Below, piece after piece: positions 1 to 10,055 of a stretch of DNA of 64,000 nucleotides (the first letter of the stretch is position 1; each line of letters starts with the position of its first letter). The stretch is taken from the NCBI RefSeq assembly GCF_041381155.1, contig NC_091135.1, forward strand, positions 60,610,567 through 60,674,566, written 5' to 3'. This stretch comes from Argopecten irradians (taxonomy: Eukaryota; Mollusca; Bivalvia; Pectinida; Pectinidae). A model generated the notes under the pieces. That model had not been told where the DNA came from. It searched no databases and saw nothing but the letters and a program-made list of their open reading frames with translations. Both the position numbers and the translations under genes were made by a program.

Positions 1-85
1 TCACAATAAGTATATCGGGGAGTCATGGGTACATTGTCAGTGACATCACAATAAGTATATCGGGGAGTCATGGGTACATTGTCAG
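1..85. repeat. 45-bp tandem repeat, two copies
   Basis: A 45-base unit starting TCACAATAAGTATATCGGGG occurs at 1 and again at 46 with no visible change. It may continue to the left of the window. It lies in an intron of the MATE gene. Confidence 0.85.
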
Positions 86-841
86 AAACACATCTTACTC
101 ATCGAGTGAATAAGATGATTTGCATGTAAAGGAAGTCAGGCAAAGCAACATTCAAATGTAATTTGCTGCTGTTTATGAACCGTAATCTCACATTGTAAAT
201 GAACTGTACTATAAAACCTGGCGTCAGTTCTGGCAGTTCTGCATCCTCGGTACTCTAGGGGTTCCGATCACTTACGATTTCTACATCCGTCGACTGGAGG
301 CAACATAACAGAACAAGTAATACAGTCCTTTGATGTACATCAAAAGAATCGAATAAAGGTAACATCGCTCTCTCTGTAGTCTTCAAAGAAATTTTCCGCG
401 GGCCTGTGGTTTGTTAAAATTTGTTCCCCTGAGCTGCCTTTAGTTTTACTATGAGATAGTCCAGAGGTGTAGAGATCTTAAGTGATCGGAACCCCTGGAG
501 TATGGAGGATGGCGGTTATGTGGCCCTCTGTGATAACCACACCATTTTGTATTCGTGTCTTATAGTTAGCTGCACTGGATTGACTGGTGATAAAGAGCTC
601 AAATCTAAAAGTGAACCAATAAAATACATATGTAAAGTTGCACAAATGCACACTGGGGTAAACAAACAATGACATTTGCATCTGACCCTAATGTATCGTC
701 ACGCAAAATTGTTTATCACGTACATTAAGTGATAACTCAAATACTGATATTCCTGCCAGGTTACGGTGCGGTATTTGATACCATTTATAAACAGTTTATG
801 GTATAATTAATAAAGTTTATGCACAATACGCTTTTATACAG
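86..841 (+). other. MATE intron sequence, no exon seen
   Basis: AT-rich sequence with no MATE-like exon. Apart from the foldback element at 242-511 I see nothing in it. Short open frames here have no family resemblance. Confidence 0.6.
242..511. mobile_element. Foldback element (MITE), family F1 copy 1
   Basis: Terminal inverted repeats of about 34 bases: ACTCTAGGGGTTCCGATCAC on the left, and its complement around AAGTGATCGGAACCCCTGGA on the right. There is no coding capacity. Related copies lie at 20923-21206 and 28958-29283. A target-site duplication is not clear. Confidence 0.75.
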
Positions 842-951
842 TGGGGCTGGTCTAGCACTAGGTATTGGACGATGGATATTTGCAGTCGTACAAGTGATCT
901 ACATTTTAGTTGCTGGAATCTACAAAGATACATGGAACAGTACATGGACAG
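842..951 (+). CDS. SLC47A: MATE exon a (first in window)
   Basis: Acceptor TTTTATACAG ends at 841 and donor GTAAATG follows 951. It encodes a membrane segment, LGIGRWIFAVVQVIYILVAG, and a short loop with DTW. The first base completes a codon begun in an exon outside the window. Confidence 0.85.
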
Positions 952-3900
952 GTAAATGTGCATATCGAAGTATGAGCAAGAATTTCCTCATTTCTTCTGT
1001 TTTTCTTAATACGACTCCTTCCCCTCTTGAAAAATACGATATCAACACCAATACAAACAGTTTGTCTGTCCACTCACTAAATGTTTTGTAAACCAAAACC
1101 ATTATACTTCGTTTTATCATGCATAATACAATATATGATTAAACTCATAGGTTGGAGTAGAGAGTGTTTGTACGAGTGGGGTACCTACCTCACACTGGCA
1201 ATAGCTGGAATGCTGATGTTGTGCTTGGAATGGTGGTGTTATGAAATCCTAGTATTTCTCTCAGGTAGTATACATAGAAGAATTACAATCATAAAAACAT
1301 ATTCGAAAATAAAGTTAACAATTTTTTAATTTAATTCCATCAATCAAAACATATTTATTGGAATGGTTTTGAATGTATTATGCTGTATCAATAGCAAAAG
1401 ATGTAGATTGAAATAAAGCTGTCGGCTTGGAGAATGGTAAAGAAAGGAAATGACTACTATAAAAAACATAAGATAGTATCATTTTTACCTTTTTTGTAGG
1501 ACTACTCGGCGCTACTCAGCTTGCGGCATTTACAATTGTATACAACGTTGCTACATTGACCTTAATGGTAATACTCAAACCTTGTTAGTATAAGATGTAT
1601 ATTTTTTATGTTGCCGATATTTGTGAGTGATTTAAAATCAAATCGCAACACAGAGATATCAGTACATTAATGCTTTCTGCGATTTGTGATCAGTGGTACA
1701 CGATTTCCAAAATTTGGAATCATCTAACAGTGACTTGAAGGAATGAAGGGATTTTTGTGTTGTTGTTATTATTGATGTTGATTTTTTGTTTGCTTTAATA
1801 CTCATTTTAAACGTAACACTATGTCAAGACGACATTCTAAAAATTTCCAGAATTTGTTTTCATTGAAACTTGGATTATTTGTTGTGTAACCACATGATTA
1901 CCAACCCTAGAGATAAAGTAGTCAGACAATTAACTTTACTTACCAAACAAATTAAAGGAGACATTAACTGTGCCCCGCTCTGTATTGTCCTTCCCAATGT
2001 TGAAGGTTCCGTACGCGATAGGGACTTCCGCTTCAGTTATTGTGGGTAATCACCTTGGAGCTGGCGATGCTATGAAAGCGAAAGTTGCATATCGAGTGGT
2101 TTTACTCGTCGGAGGTAATATATTTTCCGCATAAATGAAAGATGCTCCACCGCTGACAATTGATATTTTTTCAACTATCAAAAACAGGAGCAGACGATTT
2201 AGTATTTTTCTTTAGTTACAAAAGTTACTTACTTTACACCATTACCACCATTGAAAAGTTTGAGCTTCTAATTTTACTTCAAGTTGAAAATACAAAAAAT
2301 AATTTATTGCATCCCGAAAAAAAATCCGTGGCACTGTATCCTATATGGATTGAAGTACTGATTGAGCATCCACCAAAGGCAAAATGAATTATCTTATTTT
2401 TTGTGTTAATTAGACATCATATATACAAGATTTAAACACCAATTATTGTTCTACTGATGAATGCCATTTATGCTCTGTCGGCGGTGGGCATCTTTAAATT
2501 ATTGTTCTTTTACTTAGGAAAAATAACATTCAGCGAAAATAAATGTGCATTTGTTACAATGTTGCAACTTCAAATTTTAGTGTCAAAGATAACTCGTACG
2601 TAGTAGACAAAATACATTGCACCTGTTCTATTTTATTTATCAAATTCAATTGTTAGCATGTTTGTGTCATGGAGATACACAACAAATCACATAGTATAAT
2701 CGACTCTAGTTTATGACGTAGGTGCACTCGTTTTAACTTTTAAAATATAAAGATATTCAAGATAATCTTTAAAATTTAATCTTATTCCGTGTATGAGTAT
2801 TTTTCTAACAAATTAATCATTACACTGTAACCAGAGACGGCATTTTTATTGACGACATCATATTTTGGCGTCATGTAATAACATAAATGTCTAAGCATAT
2901 GGAAATGTTTGTTTCGAGCTGGATGTTTATAAATCTTATAAATGTGCTGGTGTAGTACTGAAAATTACGATGGCCGAGAGCGGCCTGCCATTATTTTTTA
3001 TAAAATAAAAATGTCATGACACTTTTTAGTCGAAAAGTGTCGGGCAAATATTTTTTAATAAAAAAAAATCTGTCATGACACTTTTAAGTCAAAAAGTGTC
3101 ATGACACATTTTTTTCTATTAAAAAAATATTTGCCCGACAATTTTTGACTTAAAAGTGTCATGACAGATTTTTTTTATTAAAAAAATATTTGCCCTACAC
3201 TTTTCGACTAAAAAGTGTCATGACATTTTTATTTTATAAAAAATAATGGCAGGCCGCTCTCGGCCATCGTAGAAAATAATACGTTTCATTTCTTTACATT
3301 CGTTATCAGAAACATATATACATAGAGATTGGAAACTCCTTTTTTTTCCCCATTTTTCTTAACATTTATTCAATTTATTTTTTTTTTGTAATTTTTTTAT
3401 TTTTTTGTCAAAGAATACATCAGTTTTACATTAATCACATATTCATGAATTATTGATATAGTTATCTTCCAAGCACATCTTTCACTCTGCCATTCTTTCA
3501 TTCGTCATAACAATTACATTGTTTGATTGGAAACTCCTTCTTTGTATATGTTGACAGGCAGAGGGACCTCCGGTTTGTAGGCATTTTAAGTGTATTCTTT
3601 TAAACAAGTTGTTTTTGCATCAACACAAAGTTTAAACATTATATAACGGTTTGTTGTGATTAGTTTTCCCGAATGATGATATTTAATATGATTTTTGAAA
3701 GCATGAAAATAGGCAATTTTACCTGGTTTTTCGAAAACCAGGCATTCAAAACCGGAAGTGTGTTTTGCTTTATTAATATATAAGTTAAAATATTATTTCT
3801 TCTATCCAAAATCGTACTCAAACCATCTGGAAATTACTGAACTTTTACAACATATCAAAGTTATTCTACTATATTCAACTATTTAAGAGTTTATCTAAAA

Positions 3901-6900
3901 ACCCCTAAGCACATACAGAGGTACATCTGCCGATCGTAAAAATGGAGGAGTTGCCAATCTCTATGTATATATGTTTCTGTTCGTTATCTATGCTAACTTT
4001 GGAGCATGTCCTTACAGTTACAGAAGCGACGATTATTGCTGTGGTAACGTTTATATGTAAGGACGCTATCCCCGTGCTTTTCACCCCTGATCTGTGAGTA
4101 TTTTTGTTGGACCAAATTTGGATACCATGTACAATTATGGCGAAAACGATGTCTTTCATTATTTTTTGACATCGTGCATTGACGCGATCGCATAAATCGA
4201 TTTCGTGCAATAATGGGACACATGCGGTCAGGATATAGCTATAACATTCTTTACAACCTATATGTACATATCAACTTTATAATAGATGCATATAGATAAC
4301 CGCTGTCTGTGTAAAGGATGACAAATCATAGCGAACATATCTGATTAATTATGCAATCTAAATATATATATATATATGTTTGCAATTGGTATCATAATTG
4401 ATGTTTCAGAGAGGTACAGATTCTCACTTCTACTTTGCTTATCATCGCAGCAATTTATGAAATTTTTCAACATACCAAGGTTAGTCGGGGGAATTACGGT
4501 TATTAGTTATACATGTTTACAATAATTATGGCAGCCATTGACAAGTTTCATAAATAAATCGGTACACTACAGTATGATACCATTAGAATGATACAAGGAA
4601 AGGTGTTCGTTAGAAAGCTATCCAGAACAGTACATTGTTCATTAATGGATACAACATGAGTTGATTTAGACTTTTATATGCCGATTGGGATTGACATGAA
4701 CATTTTACATTGTACATCGTTGCCTCTTGAAGGAGATCCTGTGTGGCGTGCTGAGGGGAGCCGGCCACCAGATATACGGAGCACTCTCCAGCTTTTTCTC
4801 CTTCTACGTCGTGTCCCTATCTATATCTATTCCACTACTGCTTCTCACAGAACTCGAGGACGAAGGTGAGAAACGCACTGTCAATCAATTACCGTAATAT
4901 CAATTAATCTTAACAGTCTTGCAAATTCGGTGAATACTATATATTACATAAGAAAACATACATCGAGAGGCTTAATTCGTTCTGTGTCAAAATGAACAAA
5001 ATGTTGATAAGTGTACTAATACTACTATAAATCAGTAATGTTTATGAGCGAGGTAGTACAAAATTTATATTGTTATATAACCCTAACCCCATATTGAATG
5101 TGCACAAGTTATCCAACTTTTATGAAGTATATGATCTGTCATCTATTTCAGGAGCTTGGTGGGGATCATGTATCGGCGTATTTATACACTCCGTTCTACT
5201 GTTCATTAAAGCTCAGGGTCTGGATTGGCAGGATGAGGTGAAAAAGGTAGGCGATCATCAATGTATTGGTTTATTAATAAAGAAAACCTATTTATTTATA
5301 TACAACATAAAATATCCGTTATTATAAAAAATTATATCAAGTATCATTGAAATATATCCTCAAAGTTTTCTTGTACATTTTTTGTATGAAGTCAATTTGA
5401 TACTTGAATCTCCATATTTTGAATTGGATTTTAGAACATTCAAACGATATATAATATTGTTATACTCGACAGGCACAGGGCCGGGCTGGGATCGTGAAAG
5501 ACGTCATATTATACAACGATATCAAAGGTATGATAGAATGCTAAACAACTCTAGCGGTAACAGAATAAATGTCTAATAATTAATGCATAACCCATATCAG
5601 TCCAGTGAAAGAAAATTAATTTGTGTTTCGCTCTGTTCAAGTTATCTACAACATATCTACAAAACACTTTATATACCCTGAGAAAATGGTGTTGAGAGTC
5701 CCAATTTTAACTAGCATTTTACCAAATAAATAAGTGTTGACATTATGTTTCTTCGCAAAAGTCTTTCTTCAATACCAGTGATTACGCAAACCTAAATTAT
5801 TAAATGGGCAAATGTGCACGAGGAGAGAATACCCCGATTCAATTAGGAATTACTTATGACTCTGTAAATCAATTTCGTTTTGTGACATATTCAGAATAAA
5901 TGACAAGGTAACGTCAATCATAGGTTTCAATAATTCTACAGAAGACGGTACAATTTCTCCTTAAGACTTTTGATCGATGCTGTGCGTAACTCTAAGGTAA
6001 CAATCTCATGGAGTTGTGTTTAAGCCCAAACTAACTCTGTGCTCGTCGGCAAGCGATTCAGTCAGTTCTGACAGACATACTAGGTTTTTGTTGAATTCGT
6101 GTGAAATGTCGTTTAAGTGGCGGGTCAGTAATGGTTTGGGGTGATATATCTATGGGTGGAAAGACGGGGAAGTATAATATTCCAGATGGTACGTTGACTA
6201 TACAACTTTATTGAACGAGAATGTATTTGTCCTTTAGTACGGTCATTTGACATCGAGATATGGATTGGCTTGCGGCTTACTCTACGTAAATCCTGTTTCA
6301 CACATACTGAATGTTACCCAAGGACAAATTCAGAAGCCGTATTCCTCTCTTCAATTCCTGAATTGAAACTGATGTACCAATGGCGCACATTGAACGATTG
6401 AATATCTGCAGAATTATTCGCAGCATTGATAGATGTTACCGTGTTAAAGAAAGTATAAGTCATGACAATAAACTAAGCTTTCTGTTTTACACGAAATTTA
6501 TTTACCGCAATACATAGTCGCTTTTCAAATGTAGAAAGACTTGTAGGAAGGCGGTTAAAATTGTACCTGTCTGTTGCCCCAATGCATGATCGTAAAAGGC
6601 GACTTCATTTAGGACGTTATCTTTTCTATTCTTCGTAACTGACTTTAATCTTCCTAACGCCTCCCTTGACACGCCTCACTTTAGGTCTTGAGCATTCACC
6701 TCTGTGATGATTCTCTCTGCAATAGGAGAAATCAATTTCAGTCTATTTCATTTCAATTAAATTAATGAAATTTTATATTTTTATTTTTTTTTATCCAGGT
6801 GGCAACTTCCCTACCAAAAGCAACCTACCAGACGACCAAAAAATTATTGCCAATGGTTACAAGCTTAGAGAACTAAATGGATCTGTTCCACCAGGAGCAA

Positions 6901-7304
6901 TAAATGGTTCAGCGCTGACTGGAAAGGCAAACGGATCTCTCACTTATGAACTGGTTGATATGAATGAGATAAATGAACTCCATGGAGATGACATTCGACT
7001 GACGAGTGCAGATTTCAACTGTAACAATGGTGATGTCATCAGTGACAAGGATGAGATGAGTCTTGATACAAAGATGCTGATTCTGTCTCGTGTGGCGACG
7101 GTTTTCTTACTGGTGGTTGTGTTAGTTGGAAGCATTTTCCTGAAGCTGCTTCTCGACCAACGAGTAGACGACACATTTAAGTACAATTTTGACGTTGCTA
7201 CGGCTCTGAATGAGTCTGGTATTTTAGACTTAGCTCTCAACAGCTCAGCTAAATTTATCAACAGCCTGAAAACGAACATTGGAGTAGCCAACATAACGTT
7301 TTAG
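842..7304 (+). CDS. SLC47A: MATE-family multidrug/toxin extrusion transporter, last ten coding exons
   Basis: Proton-coupled antiporter family that exports organic cations across the plasma membrane. Ten exons with GT-AG borders and matching phases: 842-951, 1151-1264, 1500-1567, 2006-2114, 4018-4093, 4410-4479, 4733-4865, 5152-5246, 5473-5527 and 6799-7304, about 445 residues. Family signatures, compared with human MATE1 from memory, are CLYEWGTYLTLAIAG with CLEWWCYEI in exon 2, VIVGNHLGAGDA in exon 4 and GVLRGAGHQIYGAL in exon 7. About eight membrane segments follow, then a hydrophilic loop and one last membrane helix near 7075-7150 before the stop. The N-terminal half, roughly the first six helices, lies upstream of the window. 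The two acidic residues of the EWW..YE motif are present. The positions I align to human Glu300 and Glu389 read Asn (VYN, exon 3) and Gln (FQH, exon 6). The reading is open throughout. Confidence 0.93.
1151..1264 (+). CDS. SLC47A: MATE exon b, EWW..YE motif
   Basis: Acceptor CTCATAG, donor GTAGTA. It encodes CLYEWGTYLTLAIAG and CLEWWCYEILVFLSG, the best conserved membrane segment of animal MATE proteins. Both glutamates are present. Confidence 0.92.
1500..1567 (+). CDS. SLC47A: MATE exon c
   Basis: Acceptor TTTTTTGTAG, donor GTAATA. It encodes LLGATQLAAFTIVYNVATL, equivalent to the human stretch ending in VYE. Asn stands where human MATE1 has a functionally important Glu, by alignment from memory. 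Confidence 0.88.
2006..2114 (+). CDS. SLC47A: MATE exon d, GNHLGAGD motif
   Basis: Acceptor ATGTTGAAG, donor GTAATA, phase 0 in and phase 1 out. It encodes VPYAIGTSASVIVGNHLGAG and a following helix. This is the conserved VGNxLGAGD signature of the family. Confidence 0.92.
2966..3271. mobile_element. 306-bp near-perfect palindromic foldback element
   Basis: The element starts TACGATGGCCGAGAGCGGCC and ends with its exact complement. The arms stay nearly identical to the centre and contain repeated TGTCATGACA and AAGTGTC blocks. GAAAAT flanks it on both sides (2960-2965 and 3272-3277), a probable 6-bp target-site duplication. It lies in the MATE intron between exons d and e and can fold as one long hairpin. 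Confidence 0.88.
3307..3979. mobile_element. hAT-like MITE with 8-bp target-site duplication
   Basis: It starts CAGAAACATATATACATAGA and ends with the complement, giving arms of about 30 bases. TTCGTTAT flanks both ends (3299-3306 and 3980-3987). The 8-bp duplication and CAG...CTG ends are typical of hAT elements. There is no transposase. A diverged inverted relative lies at 45600-45880. Confidence 0.85.
4018..4093 (+). CDS. SLC47A: MATE exon e
   Basis: Acceptor TCCTTACAG, donor GTGAGTA. It encodes EATIIAVVTFICKDAIPVLF and TPDL. The exon starts only 38 bases after the end of the foldback element at 3307-3979. Confidence 0.88.
4410..4479 (+). CDS. SLC47A: MATE exon f
   Basis: Acceptor GATGTTTCAG, donor GTTAGT. 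It encodes EVQILTSTLLIIAAIYEIFQ and HTK. Gln follows Phe where human MATE1 has FEAL, by alignment from memory. Confidence 0.85.
4733..4865 (+). CDS. SLC47A: MATE exon g, GVLRGAG motif
   Basis: Acceptor CTCTTGAAG, donor GTGAGA. It encodes EILCGVLRGAGHQIYGALSS, a long membrane segment with YVVSLSISIPLLLL, and an acidic end ELEDEG. Confidence 0.93.
5152..5246 (+). CDS. SLC47A: MATE exon h
   Basis: Acceptor ATCTATTTCAG, donor GTAGGC. It encodes GAWWGSCIGVFIHSVLLFIK and LDWQDEVKK, matching the GLWSG...LNWKKA region of vertebrate MATEs. Confidence 0.92.
5473..5527 (+). CDS. SLC47A: MATE exon i
   Basis: Acceptor ACTCGACAG, donor GTATGA, phase 0 in and 1 out. It encodes a hydrophilic stretch, AQGRAGIVKDVILYNDIKG, of the variable C-terminal loop. 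It rests on splice sites and phase more than on similarity. Confidence 0.7.
6799..7304 (+). CDS. SLC47A: MATE exon j, terminal coding exon
   Basis: The acceptor is a T-rich tract ending ATCCAG and the stop is TAG at 7302-7304. It encodes a low-complexity hydrophilic loop of about 85 residues (NGS and NG repeats, several N-glycosylation-like sites), a membrane helix VATVFLLVVVLVGSIFLKLL, and a tail of about 55 residues ending NITF. A last isolated helix also ends vertebrate MATE1, so this fits the family. Confidence 0.88.
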
Positions 7305-7390
7305 AGATAAATACATATTATATTAGGTCATTTAGAATAACCATTAGGTTGCGGTATATTTTTTGAGGAAATATTTCGCGTTCATTGGAC

Positions 7391-8144
7391 ACATCTACGC
7401 TAAATGTAGCTGTTTAAGACAACGTTACATTATCTTTAGCTGTTTAAATTATCTGAAACTGTTAAAGACAAAGTTTCATTGGCTGTAACTGTTTAAGACA
7501 AAGTTACATTATCTGTAACTGTTGAAGACAAAATTACATTATCTGTAACTGTTGAAGACAAAATTACATTATCTGTAACTGTTGAAGACAAAGTTACATT
7601 ATTTGTAACTGTTGAAGACAAAGTTTAATTATCTGTAACTGTTGAAGACAAAGTTAAATTATCTGTAATTGTTGAAGACAAAGTTATATTATTTGTAACT
7701 GTTGAAGACAAAGTTACATTATCTGTAACTGTTTAAGACAAAGTTAAATTATCTCTAACTGTTTCTGACAAAGTTACATTGTCTGTAACTGTTAAATTAT
7801 CTGTAACTGTTGAAGACAAAGTTAAATTATCTGTAACTGTTGAAGACAAAGTTAAATTATCTGTAACTGTTGAAGACAAAGTTACATTATTTGTAACTGT
7901 TGAAGACAAAGTTCCATTATCTGTAACTGTTGAAGACAAAGTTACATTATCTGTAACTGTTGAAGACAAAGTTGCATTATCTGTAACTGTTGAAGACAAA
8001 GTTACATTATCTGTAACTGTTGAAGACAAAGTTGCATTATCTGTAACTGTTGAAGACAAAGTTACATTATCTGTAACTGTTGAAGACAAAGTCTCATTAT
8101 CTGTAACTGTTGAAGACAGTGCTACGTTAACTGTAGCTGTTTAA
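7391..8144. repeat. 30-bp minisatellite, about 24 copies, just 3' of the MATE stop
   Basis: The unit is GTTGAAGACAAAGTTACATT plus ATCTGTAACT. The left third is more diverged; the block from about 7790 to 8115 is nearly uniform. Because 30 divides by three, both strands stay open (about 120 residues each), but these frames have no start or splice context and I do not call them genes. The array probably lies in the 3' untranslated region of the MATE transcript, since candidate polyadenylation signals follow it. Confidence 0.93.
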
Positions 8145-8260
8145 CACCGAGTTCTATAGCAGATTGGTTATTGACTTTGGATCTCTCACCGAATATCAGA
8201 TCTTACATTGTCGTTGGCGAAGCGATATCGGACTGATCATGTGATTCTCATCATCTCACA

Positions 8261-8416
8261 AATAAATATGTACAAAGCAGTAGTGTTGATTCAATCAAGA
8301 TAATTATGTAATTGCAACATGATATATAACGAATAAATGCTTAGTCCTGGTTATTGTTGTACAATGTATGTCCGTATTTGTCTTTTCCTAGTTTTAACGA
8401 GAACACGAGGAATAAA
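8261..8416 (+). promoter_or_regulatory. Candidate polyadenylation signals for the MATE gene
   Basis: AATAAA occurs at 8261-8266, 8332-8337 and 8411-8416, the first copies after the 30-bp array. Which one is used cannot be told from the sequence. Confidence 0.4.
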
Positions 8417-8977
8417 GTTCTGGCTGTATTAAATTGTAAACTGGAGAAGAGCTAGGCAACGTGCGAGTACGGATCGTCGTACCTCAACTGGATTGGACCT
8501 GTACATGGAATAGCGGATATCACTGGCGTCGTTACAATATTATAAAAAGTTACATTTGTAAATAGTATGTGCATATAACATCTTACAGAGAAATAGTGAC
8601 TTCATCAGACCTGTGATAAATGACATCACGCATACATGCAACTTCTTGATTACCAAATGTCATTCTAAATTGTAATATAAATTTGTTTACATTTAGTTTG
8701 CTAATGTCATTGTGGGTGGCCTTCAGTAGTATGTACGCTGTGTACTCGATATATTCTCTGGATGGTTTCCAATAACTCATGAACATACGGTTATTCTATA
8801 TTTGTCTCTAAATGTGGTTCATCTCTTGGTTCTCATCTCTTTCTTTCCTTTGTCTTATCAAGAACCATTTGGCACACGTAATTTTGCAGCAGAGTGAACA
8901 TTTATGCTCTTGTTCTAGTGATTTGTCCTGCTGTAGTGACAAGATAGCCTTGGTTTGTGTAGTAGACACTTCTGGTG
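8417..8977. other. Intergenic sequence, no gene seen
   Basis: Unique-looking AT-rich DNA between the end of the MATE region and the 39-bp minisatellite. I see no exon, repeat or RNA gene. Confidence 0.5.
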
Positions 8978-10055
8978 CAAACGCTGTGTGGTGCCAAACC
9001 TTGGAGTGTCATCTCTAAACGCTGTGGATGCCAAACATCGGAGTGTCATCTCTTAATGCTGGTCATGGTGCCAATCCTTGGAGTGTCATCTCTAAACGCT
9101 GTGTGGGTGTTAAACATTGGAGTGTCATCTCTAAACGCTGTGTGGTGCCAATCCTTGGAGTGTCATCTCTAAACGCTGTGTGGGTGTTAGACCTTGGAAT
9201 GTCATCTCTAAACGCTGTGTGGGTGACAAACCTTGGATTGTCATCTCTAAACGCTGTGTGGGTGCCAAACCTTGGAGTGTCATCTCTAAACGCTGTGTGG
9301 GTACCAAACATCGGAGTGTCATCTCTAAATGCTGGTTTTGGTGCCAAACCTTGGAATGTCATCTCTAAACGCTTTGTTGGTGTCAAACCTTGGAGTGTCA
9401 TCTCTAAACGCTGTGTGGGTGTTAAACCTTGGAGTGTCATCTCTAAACGCTGTGTGGGTGCCAAACATTGGAGTGTCATCTCTAAATGCTGGTCTTGGTG
9501 CCAAACCTTACTTGGAATGTCATCTCTAAACGCTGTGTGGGTGACAAACCTTGGAGTGTCATCTCTAAACGCTTTGTTGGTGTCAAACCTTGGAGTGTCA
9601 TCTCTAAACGCTGTGTGGGTGCCAAACCTTGGAGTGTCATCTCTAAACGCTTTGTTGGTGTCAAACCTTGGAGTGTCATCTCTAAACGCTGTGTGGGTGT
9701 TAAACCTTGGAGTGTCATCTCTAAACGCTGTGTGGGTGCCAAACATTGGAGTGTCATCTCTAAATGCTGGTCTTGGTGCCAAACCTTACTTGGAATGTCA
9801 TCTCTAAACGCTGTGTGGGTGACAAACCTTGGAGTGTCATCTCTAAACGCTTTGTTGGTGTCAAACCTTGGAGTGTCATCTCTAAACGCTGTGTGGGTGC
9901 CAAACCTTGGAGTGTCATCTCTAAATGATGTGTGGGTGTCATACCTTCGAGTGTCATCTCTTAAGGCTGGTGTGGGTGACAAACCTTGGATTGTCATCTC
10001 TAAACGCTGTGTGGGTGCCAAACCTTGGAGTGTCATCTCTAAACACTGTGTGAGT
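8978..10055. repeat. 39-bp minisatellite, about 27 copies
   Basis: The unit is CTTGGAGTGTCATCTCTAAA plus CGCTGTGTGGGTGCCAAAC, with variants (GCTTTGTTGGTGTC, ATGCTGGTCTTGGTG). A block of about 280 bases is duplicated: the variant containing CTTACTTGG recurs near 9508 and 9788. The period divides by three, so open frames up to 259 residues appear on both strands with a 13-residue repeat (NLGVSSLNAVWVP). I treat them as by-products. Confidence 0.93.

Noticed and set aside
7733-8144. Open frames of about 120 residues on both strands with a ten-residue repeat
   Set aside because: They follow from a 30-bp tandem repeat without stops; no start, splice site or family support.
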